A stretch of 64,000 bases of DNA. It comes from CAIKMD01 sp963740675 (GTDB lineage Bacteria; Pseudomonadota; Alphaproteobacteria; ATCC43930; CGMCC-115725). Location: positions 620,001 through 684,000 of the forward strand of contig CAVUFS010000001.1 of NCBI GenBank assembly GCA_963740675.1. The letters run 5' to 3'. Positions within the stretch are counted from its first letter, which is position 1, and each line of letters opens with the position of its first letter. The notes below the pieces were generated by a model, which was given only the letters and a program-made list of their open reading frames with translations, did not search any database and was not told the origin of the DNA. This document shows, piece by piece, positions 1-6,582 of the stretch. Position numbers and translations under genes: made by a program.

Positions 1-1
1 T

Positions 2-394
2 ATCCGCGGTGACGCGCAGGGTAAATACCGCATGATCGTCAAAGGCGGCGAGTTCGTGCACGATTTCGTTGCGTCGGTGATCTATGCCAGCAACGCGACC
101 ATCGCCGAGCGGCCGGATGCGTTGCGGCGCTTCCTCAAGGGCTGGTTCGAGACGGTTGCTTATCTACACAGTCACAAGGCGGAGGCGATCCGGCTGATGG
201 CGAAGATCATGGCCGCACCGCAAGACTCGGTTGGCCGGATCTATGACGATGAAATGGCGTCCTATCCGACCGACGGCCATTTCGACCGCCGCTCGCTCCA
301 CATCGTCGAGCAGGCGCTGGTCGATTTCGGCCGTATCGACAAAATGCCCGACGACAGCGCGCTGCTGACCGAGGAGTTTCTGCCGAAGCCGTGA
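2..394 (+). CDS. ABC transporter substrate-binding protein, NMT1/SsuA-like, C-terminal part
   Basis: The reading frame is open from the window edge, so the true start lies upstream and only about 130 C-terminal residues are visible. These residues match the end of NMT1/SsuA-type periplasmic binding proteins. There is a helical stretch with RPDALRRFLKGWFETV, then a region that ends in IDKMPDDSALLTEEFLPKP. The same ending (IDKKPSDDQLFTTRFLP) closes the binding protein at 47964-48953. Such proteins feed small organic or sulfur/nitrogen compounds to ABC importers. No permease or ATPase is visible beside it. The in-frame ATG at 32 is internal to the domain and is not the start. Confidence 0.8.
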   Translation: MRGDAQGKYRMIVKGGEFVHDFVASVIYASNATIAERPDALRRFLKGWFETVAYLHSHKAEAIRLMAKIMAAPQDSVGRIYDDEMASYPTDGHFDRRSLHIVEQALVDFGRIDKMPDDSALLTEEFLPKP

Positions 395-413
395 TGCGCG
401 ACGTAGCACGCTG

Positions 414-1397
414 TCAGTCGGTGACTTGCGTTACGTTGGGGATCACCAGCTTGTTGACGTCGACCGCCTCGTCGTAATCGCCGATCTTGCGCATGCTGTC
501 GACGATCTTCTGCAGCGTGCCGCGCGAGACCTTGGCGTCATGCGCCCAGAAATCGATCTTGCGCATGAAATCGTAGCTCTGCCGCACCTCGTCGTCGGGC
601 AGGCCGAGCTTCACCAGGATCGCGATCGCCTCTTCCTTGTTGGCGGGATCGTTCAGCCAGGCGAGGCCCTCGTCGAAGGATTGATTGATGCCGTGTGCCA
701 GTTCCGGATGCTTCTGCGCCCAGGGAACAGACAGCACGCTGGCGGTGAAGGGCAGGTCGGCGGCGTAATCGACGGCGAGGCCGATATTGTTGTACCCGGC
801 CGCTTCGACCCGGAAGGAGTAGGGCGGCAACAGCATCGTCGCAGCGACGGCGCCCGATTGCAGTGCCGCCATGCGTCCCGTCGTCGCGCCGATGACGATC
901 GGATCGTAATCGCCCCATTTGACGCCGTTGGGCTCGAGCATGCGATCGAAATAGAGGCGCGTAATGTCGGTCAGCCCGCCGATGGCGACCGTCTTGCCTT
1001 TGAGCTCTTTCAGCGAGTGGATGTCTTTCTGCGCATCGATCGCATAGGGCGGGACCTTGCCGACGATGCGCAGGATGCCGACCGGCGCGCCCTTCGCCGC
1101 GGCGTGCATCGGCTCGTTGATGCCGGTGCTGACGACGAGATCGATCGAGCCGCCGACGAGCTGCTGCAGGATGTTCGAGGCGCTCTGGCCGTAGACGATG
1201 TCGAATTCCATGCCGCGCTTGGCGAGCATGCCCTTGGCCATGGCGATGTAATAGGGCCAGGTCGTCGGCGAAACCTGGCCGGCGATGCCGCCGACGAGCT
1301 TCTCCAGCGCCATCGCGGGCGAGGCGACGAGCAGAGCGGCGGCCGCCGCCAGCATGACTCCAGTGGATTGCCATTTTCTCATTGTGCAGACGCGCAT
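414..1397 (-). CDS. ABC transporter substrate-binding protein, NMT1/SsuA-like
   Basis: A 327-residue exported binding protein. Residues 1-30 form a signal peptide (basic MRKW, hydrophobic core, cleavage at SPAMA-LEK). Beyond it, GQSASNILQQLVGGSIDLVVS and the DLKGKT-like KELKGKTVAIGG segment are typical of NMT1/SsuA-type solute receptors. The ATG at 1397 directly follows a GGGAGGGAGGG purine tract. An internal ATG at 1382 has better spacing but would shorten the N-region. It is a close paralogue of the protein at 2673-3656 (equal length, alignable throughout). The two flank a TetR gene. The ligand is unknown and no cognate permease or ATPase is adjacent. Confidence 0.88.
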   Translation of the reverse strand: MRVCTMRKWQSTGVMLAAAAALLVASPAMALEKLVGGIAGQVSPTTWPYYIAMAKGMLAKRGMEFDIVYGQSASNILQQLVGGSIDLVVSTGINEPMHAAAKGAPVGILRIVGKVPPYAIDAQKDIHSLKELKGKTVAIGGLTDITRLYFDRMLEPNGVKWGDYDPIVIGATTGRMAALQSGAVAATMLLPPYSFRVEAAGYNNIGLAVDYAADLPFTASVLSVPWAQKHPELAHGINQSFDEGLAWLNDPANKEEAIAILVKLGLPDDEVRQSYDFMRKIDFWAHDAKVSRGTLQKIVDSMRKIGDYDEAVDVNKLVIPNVTQVTD

Positions 1398-1508
1398 CCC
1401 TCCCTCCCCATATGTCTTTTGTCTTTGGGCATCGACTATATCGCGGCGAAGGCGGGTTCGAGACCGTCACGCGCTGCTGACCGAGACGTATCTACCCCAG
1501 AAATGAGA

Positions 1509-1540
1509 AAGGCCGGTGCCGTCGAAACGACACCGGCCTT
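1509..1540 (-). terminator. Rho-independent terminator-like hairpin
   Basis: Arms AAGGCCGGTG and CACCGGCCTT flank a short, partly paired loop. On the minus strand the hairpin lies 17 bases past the stop of the small secreted protein at 1557-1838 and is followed by TTCTCATTT. The T-run is imperfect, so efficiency is uncertain. Confidence 0.6.
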
Positions 1541-1556
1541 GCTCCCGCGGACCAGA

Positions 1557-1838
1557 TCAGTTGATCGGCATGAAGAGCTGCGATTCGCCGGGGAGTGGGA
1601 AGCCCTTCTGGTCGCGATAGGCGTCATACTGGTCGTAGACGCCCGCTCCACGCCAGGCCGGCCGGGTCTGAACCATGACCGGCTGACGGCCAAGCTCGCT
1701 CTGCGTCGGGGAGGCCAGTTGCGCGGTCTGATTGTTGATGGCGTTGGGCGATGCGGCGAAGCTGGCAGCCAGCGGCTGGGTCACGGCAAAGCCGAGCAAC
1801 GCGCTGAAAATGAAAGCGGTTTTGCGGGTTTTGGACAT
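1557..1838 (-). CDS. small secreted protein of unknown function
   Basis: A 93-residue protein with a clear signal peptide (MSKTRKTAFIFSALLG, hydrophobic core, cleavage near ASFAAS). The mature part is about 65 residues, polar, and rich in Q, N and P, with aromatic residues in WRGAGVYDQYDAYRDQKG. I do not recognise a family. It is transcribed divergently from the TetR gene at 2023. The two palindromic operators at 1874-1950 lie directly in front of it, so it is probably a target of that regulator. A hairpin terminator follows. An AGGAGAT ribosome-binding site precedes the ATG at a suitable distance. Confidence 0.65.
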   Translation of the reverse strand: MSKTRKTAFIFSALLGFAVTQPLAASFAASPNAINNQTAQLASPTQSELGRQPVMVQTRPAWRGAGVYDQYDAYRDQKGFPLPGESQLFMPIN

Positions 1839-1873
1839 GGGGATCTCCTACTTGAACAATCAAAATGATCTAA

Positions 1874-1888
1874 ACTGAACCGTACAGT
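1874..1888. promoter_or_regulatory. candidate TetR operator, imperfect copy
   Basis: ACTGAACCGTACAGT has 7-base arms around a central C with one mismatched pair. It matches the core of the perfect palindrome centred 53 bp away at 1934. The pair sits between the small secreted protein and the tetR start. Two equivalent half-spaced sites in a divergent control region are typical of TetR autoregulation. Confidence 0.7.
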
Positions 1889-1917
1889 ACAAATCTAGTG
1901 AGGCCTCACGCCGACGT

Positions 1918-1950
1918 CAAGAAAAAACTGAACCGTTCAGTTTTTTCTTG
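1918..1950. promoter_or_regulatory. 33-bp perfect palindrome, likely TetR operator
   Basis: Sixteen bases on each side pair perfectly around a single central C at 1934. The core is ACTGAACCGTTCAGT, extended by A-runs on the left and T-runs on the right. ACTGAAC/GTTCAGT resembles known operators of TetR-type repressors. In RNA it could also form a hairpin with a T-run, but its position 73 bp before tetR and its imperfect twin at 1874 favour an operator. Confidence 0.75.
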
Positions 1951-2022
1951 CGGCGCGGGCGGAGAAAGGCCATTTTTGGAGTGAGGATTTAAGAAGGGCC
2001 CGAAGGCCCAAGCGAGGGACGC

Positions 2023-2652
2023 ATGGAATTGCTCGATCCCGCCGAATGCACCGCCGCGAAGGCGGTCCCGGCCAAGAAGCTGGCTGTGTTGAGGGCCGCG
2101 CTACGCCTGTTCCTGGAACAGGGGTTCGGCGCGACCAGCATGGATGCCATCGCGCGCGAGGCAGGCGTGTCGAAGGCGACGCTCTATGCGCATGTCAAAA
2201 GCAAGGAGGAGCTTTTCGCCGCGATCACCGCGACGTGCGCCGAGCAGCTCCTGGCCGCACATACTGCCTTCGAGCACGAATCGGATATCCGCGCCGCGCT
2301 CTTGCGCTTCGGGCGCGAGCACGTGGCGTTGCTTCTATCGCCCGAAGGCGCGGCGATGTATCGAATCGTGATCGCTGAAGCGCCACGGTTTCCCGAGCTC
2401 GGCCGCGCCTTTTACGAGAACGGCCCCGCGATCCGGCTGCGTGCCTTGACCGAATATCTGCAGCGGGCCGATGCTGCCGGCACGCTCAAGGTCGATGACG
2501 CGACGCGCGCCGCCGGCGAATTCGCCGGGATGCTCGGCGGTACGGTGCATCTACGCACGATGCTCGGTCACGCGGACGAGATCACCGCGGCCGAGCAGGT
2601 CGCGCTGGTGGAACACGCCGTCGATACGTTCCTGCGTGCCTATCGGGCTTGA
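2023..2652 (+). CDS. TetR/AcrR family transcriptional regulator
   Basis: A 209-residue repressor. Residues 20-65 form the TetR helix-turn-helix (LRAALRLFLEQGFGATSMDAIAREAGVSKATLYAHVKSKE, in parts), ending in the diagnostic TLYAHVKSKEELF. The rest is helical and matches the AefR-like/TetR_C ligand-binding half (FAGMLGGTVHLRTMLG). It lies between two paralogous binding proteins that face it from either side and is divergent from a small secreted protein. Two palindromic operators precede it, so autoregulation and control of the secreted protein are likely. The ligand is unknown. Confidence 0.9.
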   Translation: MELLDPAECTAAKAVPAKKLAVLRAALRLFLEQGFGATSMDAIAREAGVSKATLYAHVKSKEELFAAITATCAEQLLAAHTAFEHESDIRAALLRFGREHVALLLSPEGAAMYRIVIAEAPRFPELGRAFYENGPAIRLRALTEYLQRADAAGTLKVDDATRAAGEFAGMLGGTVHLRTMLGHADEITAAEQVALVEHAVDTFLRAYRA

Positions 2653-2672
2653 TCGCGCGTGACGCCCCGTCG

Positions 2673-3656
2673 TCAGTCGACGACGTGCGTCACGTTGGGA
2701 ATGACCAGCTTGTTGAAGTCGATCTTGTCTTCGGTGTCGCCGATCTTCGCCATGCTGTCGATGAGCGTCTGCAGCGAGCTGCGCGAAACCTTGTCGTCAT
2801 GTGCCCAGAAATCGATCTTGCGCATGAAATCGTAGCTCTGCCGGACCTCTCCATCCGCCAGTCCGCTTTTGACCAGGATGGCGATCGCCTCTTCTTTGTT
2901 GGCGGGATCGTCCAGCCATTTCAGGCCTTCATCGAACGCCTGGTTGATGCCATGCGCGAGATCGGGATGCTTCGCCGCCCAAGAGAGCGACAACACGCTG
3001 GCAGTGAAAGGCAGGTCCGCTGCGTGATCGACCACCAGACCGATATTGTTGAAGCCCGCCGCCTCGGCTTGGAAGTTGAAGGGCGGCAGCAGCATCGTCG
3101 CCGCAACGGCGCCGGATCTAAGAGCGGCAAAGCGTGCGGTGGTCGAGCCGATCGTGATCACATCGTACTCGCCCCAATGGATGCCATTGGGCTCGAGCAT
3201 GCGCTCGAAATAGACCCGCGTGATATCGGTCAGTCCGCCGATGGCGACCGTCTTACCCTTGAGGTCTTTCAGCGAATGGATGTCTTTCTGTGCCTCGACC
3301 GCATAGGGCGGGACCCTGCCGACGATACGCAGGATACCGACGGGCGCGCCTTTGGCCGCGGCATGGATCGGTTCGTTGACGCTGGTGCTGACAACGAGAT
3401 CGACCGAGCCGCCGACGAGCTGTTGCAGGATGTTCGACGCGCTCTGGCCATAGACGATGTCGAATTCCACGCCATGCTTGGCCAGCATGCCCTTCGCCAT
3501 GGCGACGGCATAGGGCCAGGTGGTCGGCGAATTCTGACCGGCGATGCCGCCGACGAGTTTCTCGAGCGCCATCGCGGGTGAGGCGAGGAGCAGGGCGGCA
3601 CCGGCCGCGAGCAATGCCCCTTTGAATTGCCATTTTCTCGATGAGTAAACGCGCAT
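2673..3656 (-). CDS. ABC transporter substrate-binding protein, NMT1/SsuA-like (paralogue)
   Basis: A 327-residue exported binding protein that aligns end to end with the one at 414-1397 (shared LEKLVGGIAGQ, MLAKHG/RGMEFDIVYGQ, GAPVGILRIVG). The ORF runs open to 3764, but the start is set at 3656. There GGGAGG sits 7 bases before ATG, and the translation opens with MRVYSSRKW, matching MRVCTMRKW of its paralogue. The signal peptide ends at SPAMA. It is divergent from the flavin monooxygenase at 3742. Tandem copies on either side of tetR suggest a duplication followed by ligand specialisation. Confidence 0.88.
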   Translation of the reverse strand: MRVYSSRKWQFKGALLAAGAALLLASPAMALEKLVGGIAGQNSPTTWPYAVAMAKGMLAKHGVEFDIVYGQSASNILQQLVGGSVDLVVSTSVNEPIHAAAKGAPVGILRIVGRVPPYAVEAQKDIHSLKDLKGKTVAIGGLTDITRVYFERMLEPNGIHWGEYDVITIGSTTARFAALRSGAVAATMLLPPFNFQAEAAGFNNIGLVVDHAADLPFTASVLSLSWAAKHPDLAHGINQAFDEGLKWLDDPANKEEAIAILVKSGLADGEVRQSYDFMRKIDFWAHDDKVSRSSLQTLIDSMAKIGDTEDKIDFNKLVIPNVTHVVD

Positions 3657-3684
3657 GAATTGCCTCCCGCATGACTTTCGGCAT

Positions 3685-3696
3685 CGACTATAGTCG
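3685..3696 (-). promoter_or_regulatory. 12-bp palindrome with a -10-like TATAGT before a binding-protein gene
   Basis: CGACTATAGTCG is a perfect palindrome 29-40 bp upstream of the start at 3656. The paralogue at 1397 has the related CGATATAGTCGATGC at the same distance. The shared TATAGTCGATGC suggests a conserved -10 region and transcription start for both binding-protein genes. Confidence 0.4.
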
Positions 3697-3741
3697 CCGC
3701 GCCAATCGATCGCTTTATAAAGGGCTGAGGGGGCGAAAACT

Positions 3742-4782
3742 ATGCGATTCGGGCTTTTTTCCAACGGCCAGCGGCGAAATGCTGTCGCCCGCGTCAGCTA
3801 CGAGGAAGATCTGCAAGAGATCATCCTCGCCGATGCGCTCGGTATCGACGAAGCCTGGATCAGCGAGCACGGCGTGTTTGTTTCCTATCACGCGCCCGAC
3901 CAACTGCCTTCCGCCGATCCTTTCATCTGCAAGGCGGCGGCACTGACCAAACGGATCAAGATGGGACCGGGCATTCGCGCGCTGCCCTATTTCCATCCGC
4001 TGCAAGTCGCGACCGACGCAGCGGTCTGCGATCACCTGACCGAGGGCCGTTACATGGCGGGCTTTGGGCTTGGCATCGGCGATGGTGGTGGGCTGCGCGG
4101 CAAGCTCCCCGCGCCGCAGCGCGAGATGATGCGCGAGGCGATCGATATCATCCTCAAAGCGTGGAGCGCGCCCGAGCCCTTCGATTGGAATGGGCAAGTC
4201 TGGCAAGGCAAGGATTGGAAGATCATCCCCAAGCCGCTGACCCAGCCGCGGCCCGATGTCGGCATTGCTTGCGCCCGGACCGACACGACCTTGGAGATCG
4301 CCGCCGAGAAAGGCTTCTTCCCGCTGATGTCCTGGACCAATCCTGCCGATCAGATCGCAGGGATGATGCAGACCTATCTCAATACGCCGAACCCGGCCGA
4401 TCCGCCGCGCCGCGATCGCATGCGGGTATCGCGTTATGTCTATGTCGCGGATTCGGTCGAGCAGGCGAAGCGCGATCTGAAGGATGCCGATCTGGTGCCG
4501 ATCCGTTCGGGGCGCCGACTCGATGCGCATATCCCGAAAGGCGGCACGATCGAAGACGTGACGCCCGAGTTGCTCATCGATCGCAATGTGCTGATGGTCG
4601 GCCCGCCGGAGCGCGTCTATGACCAGCTCCGCGAATTTTATGAGAAGACCGGCGGTTTCGGCACGCTACTTCTCGTCACCGGTAAGGATTGGGGTACGAA
4701 CGAGCAGCGCGCGACATCGATGCGCCGCTTCATGACCGAGGTCGCGCCGCGTCTCGAAGGACTGACTCCGCCGGCGAGATAG
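3742..4782 (+). CDS. LLM class flavin-dependent monooxygenase
   Basis: A 346-residue luciferase-like (LLM) TIM-barrel oxidoreductase that uses reduced FMN. The N-terminus MRFGLFSNG, the SEHGVF loop, the GPGIRALPYFHPLQVATDAAVCDHLTEGRY strand-helix and GFGLGIGDGG are family features. Length is normal for LimB/alkanal-type members. A GAGGGGGCG ribosome-binding site precedes the ATG. It is divergent from a binding protein, and an intrinsic terminator follows at 4894. The substrate cannot be read from sequence. Oxidation of the compound imported by the neighbouring binding proteins is a reasonable guess. Confidence 0.87.
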   Translation: MRFGLFSNGQRRNAVARVSYEEDLQEIILADALGIDEAWISEHGVFVSYHAPDQLPSADPFICKAAALTKRIKMGPGIRALPYFHPLQVATDAAVCDHLTEGRYMAGFGLGIGDGGGLRGKLPAPQREMMREAIDIILKAWSAPEPFDWNGQVWQGKDWKIIPKPLTQPRPDVGIACARTDTTLEIAAEKGFFPLMSWTNPADQIAGMMQTYLNTPNPADPPRRDRMRVSRYVYVADSVEQAKRDLKDADLVPIRSGRRLDAHIPKGGTIEDVTPELLIDRNVLMVGPPERVYDQLREFYEKTGGFGTLLLVTGKDWGTNEQRATSMRRFMTEVAPRLEGLTPPAR

Positions 4783-4893
4783 TCCGATCGCAAAAATGGG
4801 CTACGTGCTGGCACGTATTTCTCGCCGCGGCCTGTATCTTTAATTTCGTCGGTAAGCGTCGAGGTCTTCCTTCATTCCCTCGGTGCATTTTTG

Positions 4894-4924
4894 CCCTCGG
4901 CGCTTTTCGCCGAGGGCCTTTTTT
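4894..4924 (+). terminator. Rho-independent terminator
   Basis: A perfect 9-bp stem (CCCTCGGCG/CGCCGAGGG) with a CTTTT loop is followed by CC and six T residues on the plus strand. It ends the transcript of the flavin monooxygenase, 111 bases past its stop. The minus strand has no T-run, so it does not serve the convergent carboxypeptidase gene. Confidence 0.85.
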
Positions 4925-4930
4925 ATCGTG

Positions 4931-6136
4931 TCAGTCCGCGATCGGCCTTACGAAACAGTCGTGGCGCTGGCGGTGCAGCGAGCGGCACGCCGCCGCAGCC
5001 GCGGATTGCGTGAGATCGACAAATTGAACACGATAGAGCGATCGGCCGCTCTTTTGCCGATGCGCTTCGATCCGGCGGTTGCGTGTCGCTGCCGCTTCGC
5101 TCTGGCGCGCGATTTCGCTGGCGAAGCGGATTGCCGCGTCGCGCTGCGCGAAGACGCCGACTTGGATGGCCCAGCGACGCGACTCCCTGCTCTTGATCGG
5201 GGCGCGCGGGACCGCCGCTTCGGCGCGCGAAATCGGCGACAGCGCGCTGACGATCTCGCTTGCTGCCACGACGCCGGAGCTGCGCGCTGCCACGGCCGGC
5301 GGCGCGGCGCCGGTGGCAAATCCGCGATCGAGCAGCGCTGTCATCTTGCGGTCACGCTCCGTCGGAGACGAGCTTCCCAGCACGACGCCGATCAAGCGAC
5401 GATCGCCGCGCAGCGCCGAGGACACCAGATTGAACCGCGCGGCGTCGGTGAAGCCGGTCTTCATCCCGTCCATGCCCGCATAACGATAGATCAGCCGGTC
5501 GTGATTCAGAAAAGTGCGGCCGTGATAGTGGAAGCGCTTCACCGAAAAATATTTGTAATCGTCCGGGAAGTCGCGAAGGATGGCGCGGGCGAGCCGTGCT
5601 ATGTCGCGTGCGGTGGTTACCTGGCGTCGATCGGGCAAACCTGACGCATTACGGAACACCGTTTGCGTCATGCCGAGCTCCTTGGCTTGTTCCGACATCC
5701 GCTCCGCGAAAGCTGCTTCGCTGCCGGCGATGCCCTCGCCGAGCACCACCGCCGCATCGTTCGCCGATTGCGTGACGAGGGCAAGGATCAGATCGCGAAT
5801 AGAAATCGTCTCGCCCCGGCGCAGCCCGATTTTTGTCGGCTCTTGGTCCGCCGCATGCCGCGATACGGAAAACGTCTGGCCGAGGGTCAGTTGCTGCTGC
5901 TCGAGCCCGTCGAAGACGAGATAGAGCGTCATCAGCTTGGTGAGCGAGGCTGGGTAATGCAGCTCGTCGGCGTTCCGCGCCGCCAGCACCTGGCCGCTTT
6001 CCACATCGATGACGAACCAAGCCGGCGGCGCCGTGGCTTGTGCCGGTCGGGCGGCGGCGAGAACAATGAGCGAGGTGACAATCGAACCGAGGAGAAGACG
6101 ACCTATCCTCGATAGGCCGAAACGCATTGCGCGCAT
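4931..6136 (-). CDS. D-alanyl-D-alanine carboxypeptidase (PBP5 type) with SPOR domain
   Basis: A penicillin-binding-protein-5-type serine peptidase of about 401 residues that trims the terminal D-Ala from peptidoglycan stem peptides. The signal peptide ends near ARPAQA. The three active-site motifs are all present: SLTK (in YPASLTKLMTLY), SAN (in TQSANDAAVVLG) and KTG (in GMKTGFTDAARF). The last 75 residues (WAIQVGVFAQRDAAIRFAS...) form a SPOR domain that binds denuded septal glycan, so action at the division site is likely. The start is taken at 6136. An upstream ATG at 6181 would put 15 non-hydrophobic residues before the signal peptide. Confidence 0.92.
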   Translation of the reverse strand: MRAMRFGLSRIGRLLLGSIVTSLIVLAAARPAQATAPPAWFVIDVESGQVLAARNADELHYPASLTKLMTLYLVFDGLEQQQLTLGQTFSVSRHAADQEPTKIGLRRGETISIRDLILALVTQSANDAAVVLGEGIAGSEAAFAERMSEQAKELGMTQTVFRNASGLPDRRQVTTARDIARLARAILRDFPDDYKYFSVKRFHYHGRTFLNHDRLIYRYAGMDGMKTGFTDAARFNLVSSALRGDRRLIGVVLGSSSPTERDRKMTALLDRGFATGAAPPAVAARSSGVVAASEIVSALSPISRAEAAVPRAPIKSRESRRWAIQVGVFAQRDAAIRFASEIARQSEAAATRNRRIEAHRQKSGRSLYRVQFVDLTQSAAAAACRSLHRQRHDCFVRPIAD

Positions 6137-6187
6137 ACCAACAAAGGCCTTTCTTACGGAACAAAGAGGTCGCGTGCCCACCGGGGC

Positions 6188-6373
6188 TCAAGTCTTGTTT
6201 TGCTGGGCCTCGGGGAGTTTGTCGCTTTCTTGAATTCGTTGTTCGAGTTCGTCTGCTTTCTTTTCGAGATCGCGCGCGATCCTTTCGCTGATCTCGCGCG
6301 AGCGGTGGTGAGACATCTCGGAAGCTGTCTCGCGAATGCGGCGCGCGAGGTCTCGTAGCGAGTGGGGCTTCAT
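6188..6373 (-). CDS. small helical protein of unknown function
   Basis: A 61-residue, highly charged protein (MKPHSLRDLARRIRETASE, then an R/E/K-rich stretch to LPEAQQNKT). It is predicted to be almost all alpha-helix, with heptad-like spacing that could form a coiled coil. It has no membrane segment or cysteine. It lies 51 bases upstream of the carboxypeptidase on the same strand, so the two may be cotranscribed. I know no family function. Confidence 0.55.
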   Translation of the reverse strand: MKPHSLRDLARRIRETASEMSHHRSREISERIARDLEKKADELEQRIQESDKLPEAQQNKT

Positions 6374-6582
6374 CGCCGAAGGGGCGCTTTTTGCATTAAT
6401 GTCGCTCTCGCTGATGCGGCCAAAATTATGCGAAAGCCTAGGCCAGGCCTCTGTAGCTCAGAATACGTGTCGCCACGTATGGCACCTGGAAGGCGCCGAT
6501 CCTGCTACAATCCGATCTGGTGCGATGAATAGGGAAGCCCCCTTTACGTGAATGGGAGTGCCGTGAACCGGGTAGCAGGATC

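Noticed and set aside
426..1868. 480-residue plus-strand ORF
   Set aside because: It lies antisense to the binding protein at 414-1397 and to the small secreted protein. It has the Arg/Asp-rich composition of GC-rich shadow frames and no ribosome-binding site.
4809..4825. TGGCACG after the flavin monooxygenase
   Set aside because: There is no GC at the -12 position and no gene starts downstream on that strand.
6440..6470. CTGTAGCTCAG, like the D-arm start of a tRNA
   Set aside because: No T-arm (GGTTCGAATCC) or acceptor pairing within 90 bases.
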